Part shown: positions 1 through 7,261 of the stretch, piece after piece
Position numbering within the stretch: position 1 is the first letter of the stretch
Layout of the letters: each line of letters opens with the position of its first letter
NCBI GenBank assembly: GCA_018623785.1
Contig: JAAZVD010000008.1
Coordinates: 1 to 15,443 of the forward strand
Direction of reading: 5' to 3'
From: Bacteroidota bacterium
GTDB lineage: Bacteria; Bacteroidota; Rhodothermia; Rhodothermales; UBA10348
Length of the DNA stretch: 15,443 nt
Made by a program: the position numbers and the translations under genes
Notes under the pieces: model-generated
Seen by the model: only the letters and a program-made list of their open reading frames with translations
Told to the model about the DNA's origin: nothing
Database searches by the model: none

Positions 1-2
1 AG

Positions 3-104
3 ACGGTCCGGGTCATGCTGGAAGAAGACGCCATTTTCGACGGCGAGAAGGTGACCTACATCGACCCCAGGCAGGAAGAGCTGCTGCTCATTCCGCGGCA
101 GTAG
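3..104 (+). CDS. C-terminal end of an unidentified protein (5' truncated by window edge)
   Basis: An open frame runs in from the window edge and ends at TAG 102-104, giving 33 residues that begin TVRVMLEEDAIFDG and end LLLIPRQ. The composition is acidic and strand-like, as in the last beta strands of a globular domain. No motif allows a family call. The end overlaps the stop of the converging lipoprotein gene by 17 bp, a normal tail-to-tail arrangement. That this frame is coding is inferred from its protein-like composition; the rest of the gene lies outside the window. Confidence 0.5.
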   Translation, partial: TVRVMLEEDAIFDGEKVTYIDPRQEELLLIPRQ

Positions 105-837
105 CGCCCGTTCGTGTTACCTCAAACGTCGAGAAGTGCAGGTTGAGCGCGTGGTTCACCCGAAAGCCGACGATGCCGTCGGTGGGCAGAGCGCCTTTTT
201 CCTGCGAGTGGACCACCTGATTGTTGACCATGAAGGAAATCGTGTCTCCTTCGGTCTGGATGCCCAGTTCGTTGGCCGTCGGGTCGTTCTCAACTGACCA
301 GGGCAGGATGGCCTCGTGGGATGTCCACCCTACAACATTGGCCGTTTCCGCTCCGATACGCTGTTTGACCAAGAACTCGCCGCTCTTGCGGATCAGGAAG
401 TAAAGGTATGCCTGCCCGTCGCCTGCCAGATCTGATCCTCCCACGAACAAGCCGAAGGCCTCGTTGCGCGGTCCCGGGTCGAACTGAAAGATAGTGGCCG
501 AGGCGTTGTAATCGCCTTCAGCGGTACTGGCCGGATGCCAGTAGATAGCCGCTGGTCCCGACGTCACATGCCAGCCAGGCGCCATGTTGGTAAAGAAGAT
601 GTCCGGGTTGGCCACGGACGAGTCCCCGGCCACGACGTAGTCATCCGAGGGCCGATCGAAGCGGATTTCCCAGTCGGCTGGCGAGGCAAGATTGCCGGGT
701 AAAGGATTGTCAGCGTCAGGACGGGGGGAGACCGCCACGGCATCAGCCATGCCGGAAGGGGCGTCCGCTTCGGGCGATGCACAACCGGCAATCAGTAGGG
801 CCAAGAGAAGTGGGAAGGAAGCCAGTCTAGTCTTCAT
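88..837 (-). CDS. Secreted lipoprotein with LamG/DUF1080-like jelly-roll domain
   Basis: Predicted 249 aa envelope lipoprotein. From the ATG at 837 it starts MKTRLASFPLLLALLIAGC, a compact lipoprotein signal with lipobox LIAGC and lipidated Cys19. An in-frame ATG at 861 would add eight residues ahead of the signal, and neither start has a clear ribosome site. After a low-complexity linker, residues of about 55-245 read as a beta-sandwich: WEIRF near the start, an EAFGLFVGG strand, YLYFLIR, GEFLVKQR, GDTISFMVN and a closing GIVGFRVNHALNLHFSTFEV. This order resembles concanavalin-like/LamG and DUF1080 domains, which bind or cleave sugars. I see no catalytic residues, so binding is likelier than hydrolysis. 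It lies 46 bp behind the metallo-hydrolase gene on the same strand (22 bp if the upstream ATG is used) and is probably co-transcribed. Confidence 0.75.
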   Translation of the reverse strand: MKTRLASFPLLLALLIAGCASPEADAPSGMADAVAVSPRPDADNPLPGNLASPADWEIRFDRPSDDYVVAGDSSVANPDIFFTNMAPGWHVTSGPAAIYWHPASTAEGDYNASATIFQFDPGPRNEAFGLFVGGSDLAGDGQAYLYFLIRKSGEFLVKQRIGAETANVVGWTSHEAILPWSVENDPTANELGIQTEGDTISFMVNNQVVHSQEKGALPTDGIVGFRVNHALNLHFSTFEVTRTGATAAE

Positions 838-883
838 GGTGTGGGTGCATGGGTGGTTCATGGTACGTTCAGTATACAGCGCC

Positions 884-1801
884 TTATTCTTTGACGGTGG
901 TCATTTCCTCGAATACCGTGGCAATGTTGCCCGCAATACCGTCCGGGTTGCCTTGGAGCACATGACTCTGGAACCCTTCAAGTCCGTGCGCGCCTGTTTC
1001 GATGGCTGACATGCCGGCGTTGATTCCGGCCTCAGCCGCGTCCCGCAACGCGCCGAGGTAATCCCGCATCACCAGCAGATTTTCTCGTCGGCCCAGGACG
1101 CCGTTGGCCGGGTTGCCGTGACCGAAGATGAAAACGGTGTTGTCCGTGAATTGGTCGTGAGCCCGCTCCAAAACCGTCATCCAGTTGGCAGTATCCGCAC
1201 CGGCACCCAGATCGATGTAGGCGTGCCGGTAATTGAATACCAGATCGCCCATGTGGACCACGTCGGCTTTCTCGAAGTGAATGATGGCATCGCCCGCCGT
1301 GTGGGCCGGACCAAAGTGATAGAGGCGAACGGTTTCGTCCCCGATCTCTTGGTGCCACGACTCCGCAAATGTCGTGTTCGCGTACGTCTGCGCATCCAGC
1401 GTTCCGCGCTGCTCGGCCTGCATGCGCTGCAGCATGGGTACCTTGTCATGCGCCACGATGTGCTTGGCGTCAGCGCCAAGCACGCTGTTACCCCCCGTAT
1501 GATCGCCGTGGTGATGGGAGTTGATGAGCAGGTCTACAGTACGCCCCGAGCGTTTTTGCAGTCCGTCGCGGCATTCAGCGGCCGACTCCGGAAACTGGGA
1601 GTCCACGACAACCAAGGCATCGTCATTCATCAACCAGCCGATGGTGCCACCCCGGGATTCGAAGCGGCCCGCACCGCGACGGATGGGAGTAAACAGGCCT
1701 GCTCCTGGCCGTAGGTTAGAGGCGGGGAGCGGCAGGGCGCTCATGCCAAGGCTAACGCCTGCCAGGGTCGATGCGGTTCTCAGAAAGCGTCTTCGATGCA
1801 T
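884..1801 (-). CDS. Tat-exported MBL-fold metallo-hydrolase
   Basis: Predicted 305 aa zinc hydrolase of the metallo-beta-lactamase fold. The start at 1801 gives MHRRRFLRTASTLAG, a twin-arginine signal (RRRFL at residues 3-7), so the enzyme is probably exported folded with its metal. An in-frame ATG at 1840 adds 13 residues before the twin arginines and would leave almost no room for the divergent gene's control region. The metal motif HHHGDH is at 96-101 (His96, His98, Asp100, His101), with later ligands His167 (GPAHTAGD), Asp186 (HMGDLVFN) and His228 (FGHGNP). This complete set matches glyoxalase II / class B3-like enzymes; the substrate cannot be told from sequence. The lipoprotein gene follows on the same strand, suggesting a two-gene unit. 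Antibiotic lactamase activity is possible but not implied by the fold. Confidence 0.9.
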   Translation of the reverse strand: MHRRRFLRTASTLAGVSLGMSALPLPASNLRPGAGLFTPIRRGAGRFESRGGTIGWLMNDDALVVVDSQFPESAAECRDGLQKRSGRTVDLLINSHHHGDHTGGNSVLGADAKHIVAHDKVPMLQRMQAEQRGTLDAQTYANTTFAESWHQEIGDETVRLYHFGPAHTAGDAIIHFEKADVVHMGDLVFNYRHAYIDLGAGADTANWMTVLERAHDQFTDNTVFIFGHGNPANGVLGRRENLLVMRDYLGALRDAAEAGINAGMSAIETGAHGLEGFQSHVLQGNPDGIAGNIATVFEEMTTVKE

Positions 1802-1890
1802 GACGGTGTGTCGGGTTTTGACAGCGTGATCGGAGTACAAACATGATACCCGAGGAACCGCCGTCGGGTTCGGCGCTTAATGCATGGCCT
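1802..1890. promoter_or_regulatory. Divergent control region between metallo-hydrolase and serine hydrolase genes
   Basis: With the signal-peptide starts at 1801 (minus) and 1891 (plus), this 89-bp gap must hold both promoters. On the plus strand TTGACA at 1818-1823 is followed after 18 bases by CATGAT at 1842-1847, a fair sigma-70-like pair. On the minus strand CATGTTTG (1838-1845) resembles the TAnnTTTG element of Bacteroidota promoters but has no convincing upstream partner. The two candidates overlap. The existence of the region is well supported; the exact boxes are a guess. Confidence 0.4.
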
Positions 1891-3309
1891 ATGAGACGAT
1901 TGAAATTCATTCTTTCCGGTGCCCTATTCGGGGTGCTACTGTTGTCGGTAGCCCGGGTGGCCCCTGCGCAGGACCTGAGCCGTCTGATCGAGGAGGCCGA
2001 AATTACCGGTGCCGTACTCGCTGTCATTGAGGATGGCGAGGTCGTCCGCGTGGACGCGGCCGGCGTGCGCAGCACGCAGACCAATCCGCCGATTACGGAG
2101 GACACGGTGTTTGAGGCTGAATCCCTCAGCAAGCTTATCGTAGCCTGGATTGCCCTGCGGCTAATGGAGGAGGACGTGTTGGATCTGGACCAGCCGCTTT
2201 CGGAATTGGCTCCTTGGCCCGACGCGCAACACGATGTGCGCTATCAGCGGATTACGCCTCGCATGGTACTCTCCCATACGTCCGGATTCCCCAACTTTCG
2301 AGCGTCGGGCCAGCAACTGCCTATCCTCTACGAGCCCGGGACCTACTTTACGTATTCAGGAGAGGGATTCCTCTTCCTGCAACACGTCATGGAGGCTGTG
2401 ACGTATTCGAGCCTGGAGGAACTGGCCCGCAAATACGTTTTCGAACCTTTCGGGATGACGTCGTCCAGCTTCATCTGGCAGAGTGATTTCGGCTCCCGTA
2501 TCGCTGTAGGCCACACGGATATGGACGAGGCCCTCGACAAGTTTGTCCCCCAATCGGCCAACGCAGCGGTTGGTCTCCATACCACGGCCCGCGACTACGC
2601 CCGGTTCATGACGGGCGTTCTGGCTTCCGACGAACTGGGCCGTCGACTGAGGCGGGAGATGTCCCTGGCGCAGGTAGATGCGCTCGATGGCATCTTCTGG
2701 GGCCTTGGATTCGGCATCCAGCCCACCCTAGACGGCTCGGCCCTCTGGGAGTGGGGCGACAATGCGGGCTACAAGTCATTCGCCTACATCGAGCCCGATG
2801 CCTCGAAGGGGTTGGTCTATCTTTCAAACAGCGCCAACGGCATGCTCATCCTGCATGAGCTCTTTGAGGAAGTCATCAGCGGCCCACAGACGGCGGTGCG
2901 TTGGCTGAATTACCAGCAGTATGACGACCCGGTGTACCAGCTTGGACGGCGGCTGCATTACGAATTGCTTGCTGGAGGCATGGACGCCGTCCGAGCCGAT
3001 TATGATGTGGCAACGACCGAGCTGCCTGCGGAAGCTTTCGAGGAAGGTGCGCTCAATGCCCTCGGGTACCGGCTCTTGCGTCAAGGCATGGTTGAGGAGG
3101 CCGTGGATATTTTCCGCTTCAACGTGGAGCTCTACCCGGAGTCAGGCAACCCATACGACTCTCTCGGCGAAGCACTCATTGCAGCAGGGGACCTCGAGGG
3201 TGCATTGGAGAACTATGAGACGAGCGTGCGTCTGGACCCCGGTAATGACAACGGCGTGGCCATGATCAGTTATCTCGAAGCGCAGCTCGAAGCGGCCACA
3301 GGGCGGTAG
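1891..3309 (+). CDS. Secreted serine hydrolase (beta-lactamase/class C-like family) with C-terminal TPRs
   Basis: Predicted 472 aa exported serine hydrolase of the class C beta-lactamase/esterase/D-alanyl carboxypeptidase superfamily. I use the ATG at 1891 because it begins a clean signal (MRRLKFILSGALFGVLLLSV...APA, then Gln27); the frame is open back to an ATG at 1843, but that adds 16 non-signal residues. The nucleophile motif is SLSK at 78-81, followed by YSG at 155-157 (the YxN-equivalent Tyr) in a YSGEGF context. The third motif is non-standard: WGDNAGYKS around 288-296 stands where KTG or HxG normally sits. Residues 389-454 form about two TPR units (GMVEEAVDIF..., GDLEGALENYE...), so the protein may act in a complex or bind peptide. 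It diverges from the metallo-hydrolase gene and converges on the multicopper oxidase gene. Substrate unknown. Confidence 0.88.
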   Translation: MRRLKFILSGALFGVLLLSVARVAPAQDLSRLIEEAEITGAVLAVIEDGEVVRVDAAGVRSTQTNPPITEDTVFEAESLSKLIVAWIALRLMEEDVLDLDQPLSELAPWPDAQHDVRYQRITPRMVLSHTSGFPNFRASGQQLPILYEPGTYFTYSGEGFLFLQHVMEAVTYSSLEELARKYVFEPFGMTSSSFIWQSDFGSRIAVGHTDMDEALDKFVPQSANAAVGLHTTARDYARFMTGVLASDELGRRLRREMSLAQVDALDGIFWGLGFGIQPTLDGSALWEWGDNAGYKSFAYIEPDASKGLVYLSNSANGMLILHELFEEVISGPQTAVRWLNYQQYDDPVYQLGRRLHYELLAGGMDAVRADYDVATTELPAEAFEEGALNALGYRLLRQGMVEEAVDIFRFNVELYPESGNPYDSLGEALIAAGDLEGALENYETSVRLDPGNDNGVAMISYLEAQLEAATGR

Positions 3310-3365
3310 CCTCAGGTTGTCCCCGCAAAAGCTCAGGGTCAGCCTCTGGCGCTACACCGCCGGGG

Positions 3366-5099
3366 TTATCGTCCCACCTGAGGACCTGCGCCCCGTTCAT
3401 GCACTTCGAAGCCCAGCATCATGCCTGCGTGCAGGTGCTCGGCAATGTGACAGTGCGCCATCCATCTACCCGGATTGGAAACGTCGACCAGAATATCGAC
3501 GGTTGACCCGACCGGAATGATAGTTGTGTCTTTCCAACCCATGTTGCGGTTCTCTACGCCATCGATGTGCGTGACCACGAAACGCTGCCCGTGCACATGG
3601 AAGGGGTGGTTCATGGGGTGGAACGAGGAGGGGTCGTTGAAGATGCGGATCTTGACCACATCGCCAATTTCCCACTGCCAGTTGATATCCATGCTTTTCT
3701 TACCGGTATCCTCGTCGAGGAGTACCCAGCGGGCCTCCTCGCCCGTGGACAGCCAGTTCATCATGGGCATGCCTTCGTTCCACTCAATGGGCGGGAAGTA
3801 GAGCGTATCCACTTCCATCATGCGCATCGTCATGGGATGAAGATCCTTCGTCTCAATGGTCAGGCGCAGGTTGTGGTCGGGCGCCTTGTCGAAATAGCGG
3901 CGGAAGGTGTCGATGTCGGCAATCGTGTCCTCGTTCGTACGCGCTTCGGCAAAAGCGTCGGCGTGGTCCTCTGACGTGGCGCCGGTGGCAGTAATTGTAC
4001 CCAAATCGTGGGTTTCCGGCACGAAAATGCCCCGGAAGTGGTCGATGGCCTGGATGGAATTGGTGATGGTGTAGGTGCGGGCCTCATCGAAATACACATC
4101 CACGATGTAGCGCTCGGCCGGCGCAATGATGACACTCGATACGAACTGCTCGCGTTCCAGCTTGCTCACGTCGTCGGCAATGACTTTGATGCGGGCGCCA
4201 TCGAAGGTCACGTTGAAGGTGCGCGTATTGGCCACATTGGTCAGGTAGAAGCGCACAACGTCGCCGGCCTGGATATCCAGATTGTAGTCCGTGATACCGT
4301 TGACCAGCATGATATTGCCGAAGCGGCCCATCAGCGCGTGCGTCGGGGCCTCTTCGCCGTAGGGGAAGAGGCCGTTGGCATCGACCAGGATATCATCGAG
4401 GATGAGTGGTACTTCCCGGTTGACCGGGGCGTAGTAGCCCTCTTCCGTGGGGTCAACCAGCATGTTGCCGTAAAGGCCAAGATCCTGCTGCACGTCCTCG
4501 CGCATGTGCGGGTGATACCAGTACATGCCCGTGTCGGGGAATTTCAGCTCATACGTGAAGGACTCGCCCGTTTCGACGGGATCCTGAGTCAGTCCCGGGA
4601 TACCGTCGTAGGCGTTGTCCAGCCGTAGGCCGTGCCAGTGCACGGTTGTGGGCATGTCGATGTTGTTCGTGAACTCCACGACGACTTTGGACCCACGATC
4701 GGCCCGGATCAGGGGACCGGGATACATCCCGCCGTAGGCCATCATCACATACTCTTTACCGTTGATGGTTCGTCGCACCAGGGAGGCGTCCATGTGGAGG
4801 GTATCCCCATCGGCCATATCAATGATTTCAGAAGGCCTGGCCTCGGGATACATGGATACATCCATACCGAATCCTGGCAGGAAGGCGCCAACGTCCGGAA
4901 TATCGTCCATCATACCCGGCATCATGGGCATGGTCATGCCGTCCATGGGGGCCATGCGCCAGACCAGACTATCGCCCATGGGCATGGCATGATTGTGGTG
5001 CATGTGCATCGAGTGATCCATCTCCTGGGCACGGATCTGCGTGACCGGGAATAGAGAGGCGACCAATACGAGCAGGCCAGCGAATCGGTAGGAATACAT
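3366..5099 (-). CDS. Secreted multicopper oxidase with Met/His-rich N-terminus
   Basis: Predicted 577 aa exported laccase/CopA/CueO-type oxidase that would couple oxidation of a phenol or metal ion to reduction of O2 to water. The start at 5099 gives MYSYRFAGLLVLVASLFPVTQIRA with Gln26 after the cleavage site. The frame stays open to 5405, but that part is the neighbouring gene read out of frame. Copper motifs are complete: HWHG (154-157), HPH (196-198), HPMNHPFHVHG (494-504) and HCHIAEHLHAGM (549-560), with type 1 Cys550, His555 and axial Met560. Residues 27-64 are packed with Met and His (MDHSMHMHHNHAMPMG, then PMDGMTMPMMPGMM), a stretch resembling copper-binding segments of copper-resistance oxidases. 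It lies 37 bp behind the small exported protein gene, likely co-transcribed. Copper detoxification or cuprous oxidation is the best guess; laccase activity on phenols is the alternative. Confidence 0.93.
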   Translation of the reverse strand: MYSYRFAGLLVLVASLFPVTQIRAQEMDHSMHMHHNHAMPMGDSLVWRMAPMDGMTMPMMPGMMDDIPDVGAFLPGFGMDVSMYPEARPSEIIDMADGDTLHMDASLVRRTINGKEYVMMAYGGMYPGPLIRADRGSKVVVEFTNNIDMPTTVHWHGLRLDNAYDGIPGLTQDPVETGESFTYELKFPDTGMYWYHPHMREDVQQDLGLYGNMLVDPTEEGYYAPVNREVPLILDDILVDANGLFPYGEEAPTHALMGRFGNIMLVNGITDYNLDIQAGDVVRFYLTNVANTRTFNVTFDGARIKVIADDVSKLEREQFVSSVIIAPAERYIVDVYFDEARTYTITNSIQAIDHFRGIFVPETHDLGTITATGATSEDHADAFAEARTNEDTIADIDTFRRYFDKAPDHNLRLTIETKDLHPMTMRMMEVDTLYFPPIEWNEGMPMMNWLSTGEEARWVLLDEDTGKKSMDINWQWEIGDVVKIRIFNDPSSFHPMNHPFHVHGQRFVVTHIDGVENRNMGWKDTTIIPVGSTVDILVDVSNPGRWMAHCHIAEHLHAGMMLGFEVHERGAGPQVGR

Positions 5100-5136
5100 G
5101 CGATCAGGTGGGATGCTGTTCAGGGAAAAGTGCGCC

Positions 5137-5700
5137 CTAGTAGCCGTAGACGGCGCACGGTTCGGACTCGAATGGGCCGTGACCGGCCATCGTATGCATG
5201 AGACCGCTGCGGGACATGCCGCGAGAGACAACAGGGCCTGTCCACATGGCTCCCGGCTCTTTTTCAGCCGGTTCCAGTGTGATGACGAGCAGGAATTTGT
5301 TGAAATCGGTTTGGCCCGAAACACGCAGGTTCTCATCGAGGATGCCGAGCGCCCGGATCTGATCCAGCTGCGGGGTCGTGATCCAGGCCACGAGCACCTT
5401 GTCATCGTCCAGGCGGACGTTGCTCATCGATACGTCAATATTGATATGAAACGAGCCTGACTCAGATACGGAAATGCCGAAGGGAGAGGCGACGTAGGTT
5501 ACTTCGCCTTTACCCTTGGCCAGACGCGCGCCCGGCACTTTGCGCGTGGTCACGAGCTCGATTTCGTAGTAGTCGGGCGAGGATAGCGTAGTGCAGGCAG
5601 GTGTAGCCTCCGAGGGCGAACTGTCCGCGTCCAAGGTAGGCGATGCCAGTACAGCAACAGCCAGCATCAGGAGCGATCCGAAGTAACGTAGGATGGGCAT
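5137..5700 (-). CDS. Small exported protein of unknown function, upstream partner of the multicopper oxidase
   Basis: This 187 aa protein starts MPILRYFGSLLMLAVAVLAS, an apparent Sec signal peptide. I do not recognise a named family. Cys36 and Cys182 bracket the mature chain and could form a disulfide after export. The core (about 85-160) has the order VLVAWITTP, ALGILDEN, NKFLLVITLEP, MWTGPVV, which recalls the C-terminal beta domain of RskA-type anti-sigma factors, but there is no transmembrane helix or zinc finger, so that is only a resemblance. Near the end, RSGLMHTMAGHGPF places His169, Met171 and His174 close together, a possible copper site given the downstream oxidase. Co-transcription with the oxidase (37 bp gap) suggests a shared role such as copper handling or redox partnering. 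Confidence 0.75.
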   Translation of the reverse strand: MPILRYFGSLLMLAVAVLASPTLDADSSPSEATPACTTLSSPDYYEIELVTTRKVPGARLAKGKGEVTYVASPFGISVSESGSFHINIDVSMSNVRLDDDKVLVAWITTPQLDQIRALGILDENLRVSGQTDFNKFLLVITLEPAEKEPGAMWTGPVVSRGMSRSGLMHTMAGHGPFESEPCAVYGY

Positions 5701-5780
5701 GGGGAAGACGAAGCGATTGGACCTTATACACTAATGCCTGAGCTGAGAACGGGATCCGCCGCTGATCGCTTCCCGCGTAC
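5701..5780 (-). promoter_or_regulatory. Probable promoter region for the oxidase gene pair
   Basis: The strong terminator just upstream ends transcription from the propeller operon, so the oxidase pair needs its own promoter in these 80 bases. On the minus strand TATAAG (5723-5728) is a possible -10 box about 22 bases before the ATG; no good -35 partner is seen. The location is inferred from the terminator and gene layout, and the box itself is weak. Confidence 0.3.
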
Positions 5781-5816
5781 AAAAAAGGGCGGGGCGCCTG
5801 CCGGCGCCCCGCCCTT
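5781..5816 (-). terminator. Intrinsic terminator of the seven-gene propeller operon
   Basis: Read on the minus strand, arms GGGCGGGGCGCC (5803-5814) and GGCGCCCCGCCC (5787-5798) form a perfect 12-bp stem around a four-base loop. Two more A-T pairs extend it, and a run of six T follows (5781-5786). It begins about 21 bases after the stop of the last propeller gene. The plus-strand side lacks a T tract, so it works in one direction, separating the propeller operon from the oxidase pair. Confidence 0.92.
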
Positions 5817-5837
5817 GAAAATCGTTAGCTGTCGGTC

Positions 5838-7178
5838 TCAACGCGTTCCTTCCCGAGACTCCTCATCCCAGTGCTGCACGGACGATACGTTGGGCACGCC
5901 CCAATCCTCGCCATTCCACCCGTTGAAGCCTTCCATGCGGAAGGTCCAGAAGCCGGTTGTCATGTCGGAAATCACGATCAGGCCGTCTTCGTTACGCACA
6001 TCCACGCCGAAGGCTCCCTTTGCCACGTTGCCGGCCATGCCGCCGTTGTTGCGACTGCCCGTGAAGGTATCGAAGTAGGCTACCGTCCGCGGCTTCTTCG
6101 GATCCTCCATCGAGAACACTTGCAGCCCATCGTGATAGCCGCTTACGAAGACGTACGGCCAACGCACCTCATGATTATGCACCAGACCTTCCCAGTGCGG
6201 CGTCCATGCAGCGATGGGGCTGTTAATGTTGGACACCTCTCCATCGAGTCCAGGCTGCAGGTCGAAAATGCGTAGCGGGGCATATTTGTACTCCGTCTCG
6301 GCTACCGCATACCGACCATTCGGACCGGGCGTAAAGGTGTGTCCGCTCCGAACACCATTGATTCCCGTCAGGCTGACCAGCAATTCCGGGTTGTCGATAT
6401 CCGTGAAGTCATAAACGTAGTAGCCGCCCGTACCGCCGCCGTAGAAGCGATCCGTGCCGGTGTCGACGTGGTAACCGGCATAAAAGTCGTGGTAACCGCG
6501 GCGGCTTGACTCGGCCGGTGTGGGAATACGACCAACGAGCGCCTTTTCAACATCACCCTCGACTACCATTCCCAGATCATATACGTTGGCAAACGCATCA
6601 GAAACCGTGCTCAAGAGCAGCACCCGTCCCGATGAGTGCTTGTATACGAAGATGTTGTGGAACCCACCCGGCGTATCCGGCTCGTGGATGCGGGCCACTT
6701 CGCGTACGGTCGAAGGGTCGGGCAAATCAGTGACGTCGAGTACAACGGCGCCCAAATCGTGGTTTGGACCGCCAGCGCCGAATTGCAGGGATTGTACCAC
6801 ATAGTAGCGGTCTTTCCACTTGAAGTACTTTACGTCCATGCCGCCTGTACGCATGTGCAGGTCCTGGTTCTCAATGCGCCACCTGTAGATGACCTTTGGA
6901 TTGGACGGGTCGGAAAGGTCAATGATATCGGTCCCCTTTTCGCCCATTTCAGCGTAATGCATGCGGGCCACATACGCATATGGCCTGCTGACTTCCTGCT
7001 CCAGATCCATGTCTGCCACGCTCAGGCGGGGGCCGAGCGGAATGTGCCCGAGGACGTCAATGTTGTCGCTGCCCGGATTCGTGGGCGTCCAGGGGGTATC
7101 CTGGGCCTGGCCGTTCCGGGGCCCGAAAGCAAAGGCCATGATGAACAGGCCGGCAAGGATGAACGTGGTGCGTTTCAT
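5838..7178 (-). CDS. Secreted LVIVD-repeat beta-propeller protein, paralog 1 (last in operon)
   Basis: 446 aa exported propeller. The ATG at 7178 starts MKRTTFILAGLFIMAFAFGP...GQA with Gln26 next; the frame is open to 7250 but those 24 residues precede the signal. Mature protein: DNIDVLGHIPLG (39-50), then blades with LVIVD-like strands (TDIIDLSDPSNP 83-94, GGYYVYDFTDIDNP 251-264, GLQVFSMEDPKKP 351-363, GLIVISD 399-405). The five family-wide histidines are 174 (GGFHNIF), 181, 230 (GYHDFY), 280 (GHTFTP) and 336 (HNHEVRWP). The end is GFNGWNGEDWG (418-428) and a tail ending SREGTR, where the other four full-tail paralogs have SKEGTR. The loop 371-389 is rich in Gly and Asn. It is 83 bp from the gene upstream, the widest gap in the operon, and is followed by the terminator. 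Function unknown; ligand binding or metal-dependent catalysis are open. Confidence 0.87.
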   Translation of the reverse strand: MKRTTFILAGLFIMAFAFGPRNGQAQDTPWTPTNPGSDNIDVLGHIPLGPRLSVADMDLEQEVSRPYAYVARMHYAEMGEKGTDIIDLSDPSNPKVIYRWRIENQDLHMRTGGMDVKYFKWKDRYYVVQSLQFGAGGPNHDLGAVVLDVTDLPDPSTVREVARIHEPDTPGGFHNIFVYKHSSGRVLLLSTVSDAFANVYDLGMVVEGDVEKALVGRIPTPAESSRRGYHDFYAGYHVDTGTDRFYGGGTGGYYVYDFTDIDNPELLVSLTGINGVRSGHTFTPGPNGRYAVAETEYKYAPLRIFDLQPGLDGEVSNINSPIAAWTPHWEGLVHNHEVRWPYVFVSGYHDGLQVFSMEDPKKPRTVAYFDTFTGSRNNGGMAGNVAKGAFGVDVRNEDGLIVISDMTTGFWTFRMEGFNGWNGEDWGVPNVSSVQHWDEESREGTR

Positions 7179-7261
7179 GATCGAGTGAATGCTTGAGAGT
7201 GCGGGTTGAACGCCTTCCGAGAGAGGGTAGACGTCAACATGATGATTCAAGGGCAGGATTG

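Noticed and set aside
884..1801. Calling the MBL-fold protein a carbapenemase
   Set aside because: The metal ligands fit the broad glyoxalase II/B3 superfamily, and nothing in the sequence picks out beta-lactams as substrate.
3310..3365. Possible terminator between the converging serine hydrolase and oxidase genes
   Set aside because: Only a short CCTCAGG/CCTGAGG pairing about 60 bases apart and no T tract; not convincing.
3567..5054. Long plus-strand open frames opposite the multicopper oxidase, with His-rich translations
   Set aside because: They mirror the His/Met-rich and GC-rich coding strand; they lack signal peptides or domain motifs, while the minus-strand frame has every copper motif.
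5100..5405. N-terminal extension of the oxidase frame over the upstream gene
   Set aside because: The added 102 residues are the small protein gene in another frame, with low-complexity Ser/Arg content; the signal peptide begins at 5099.
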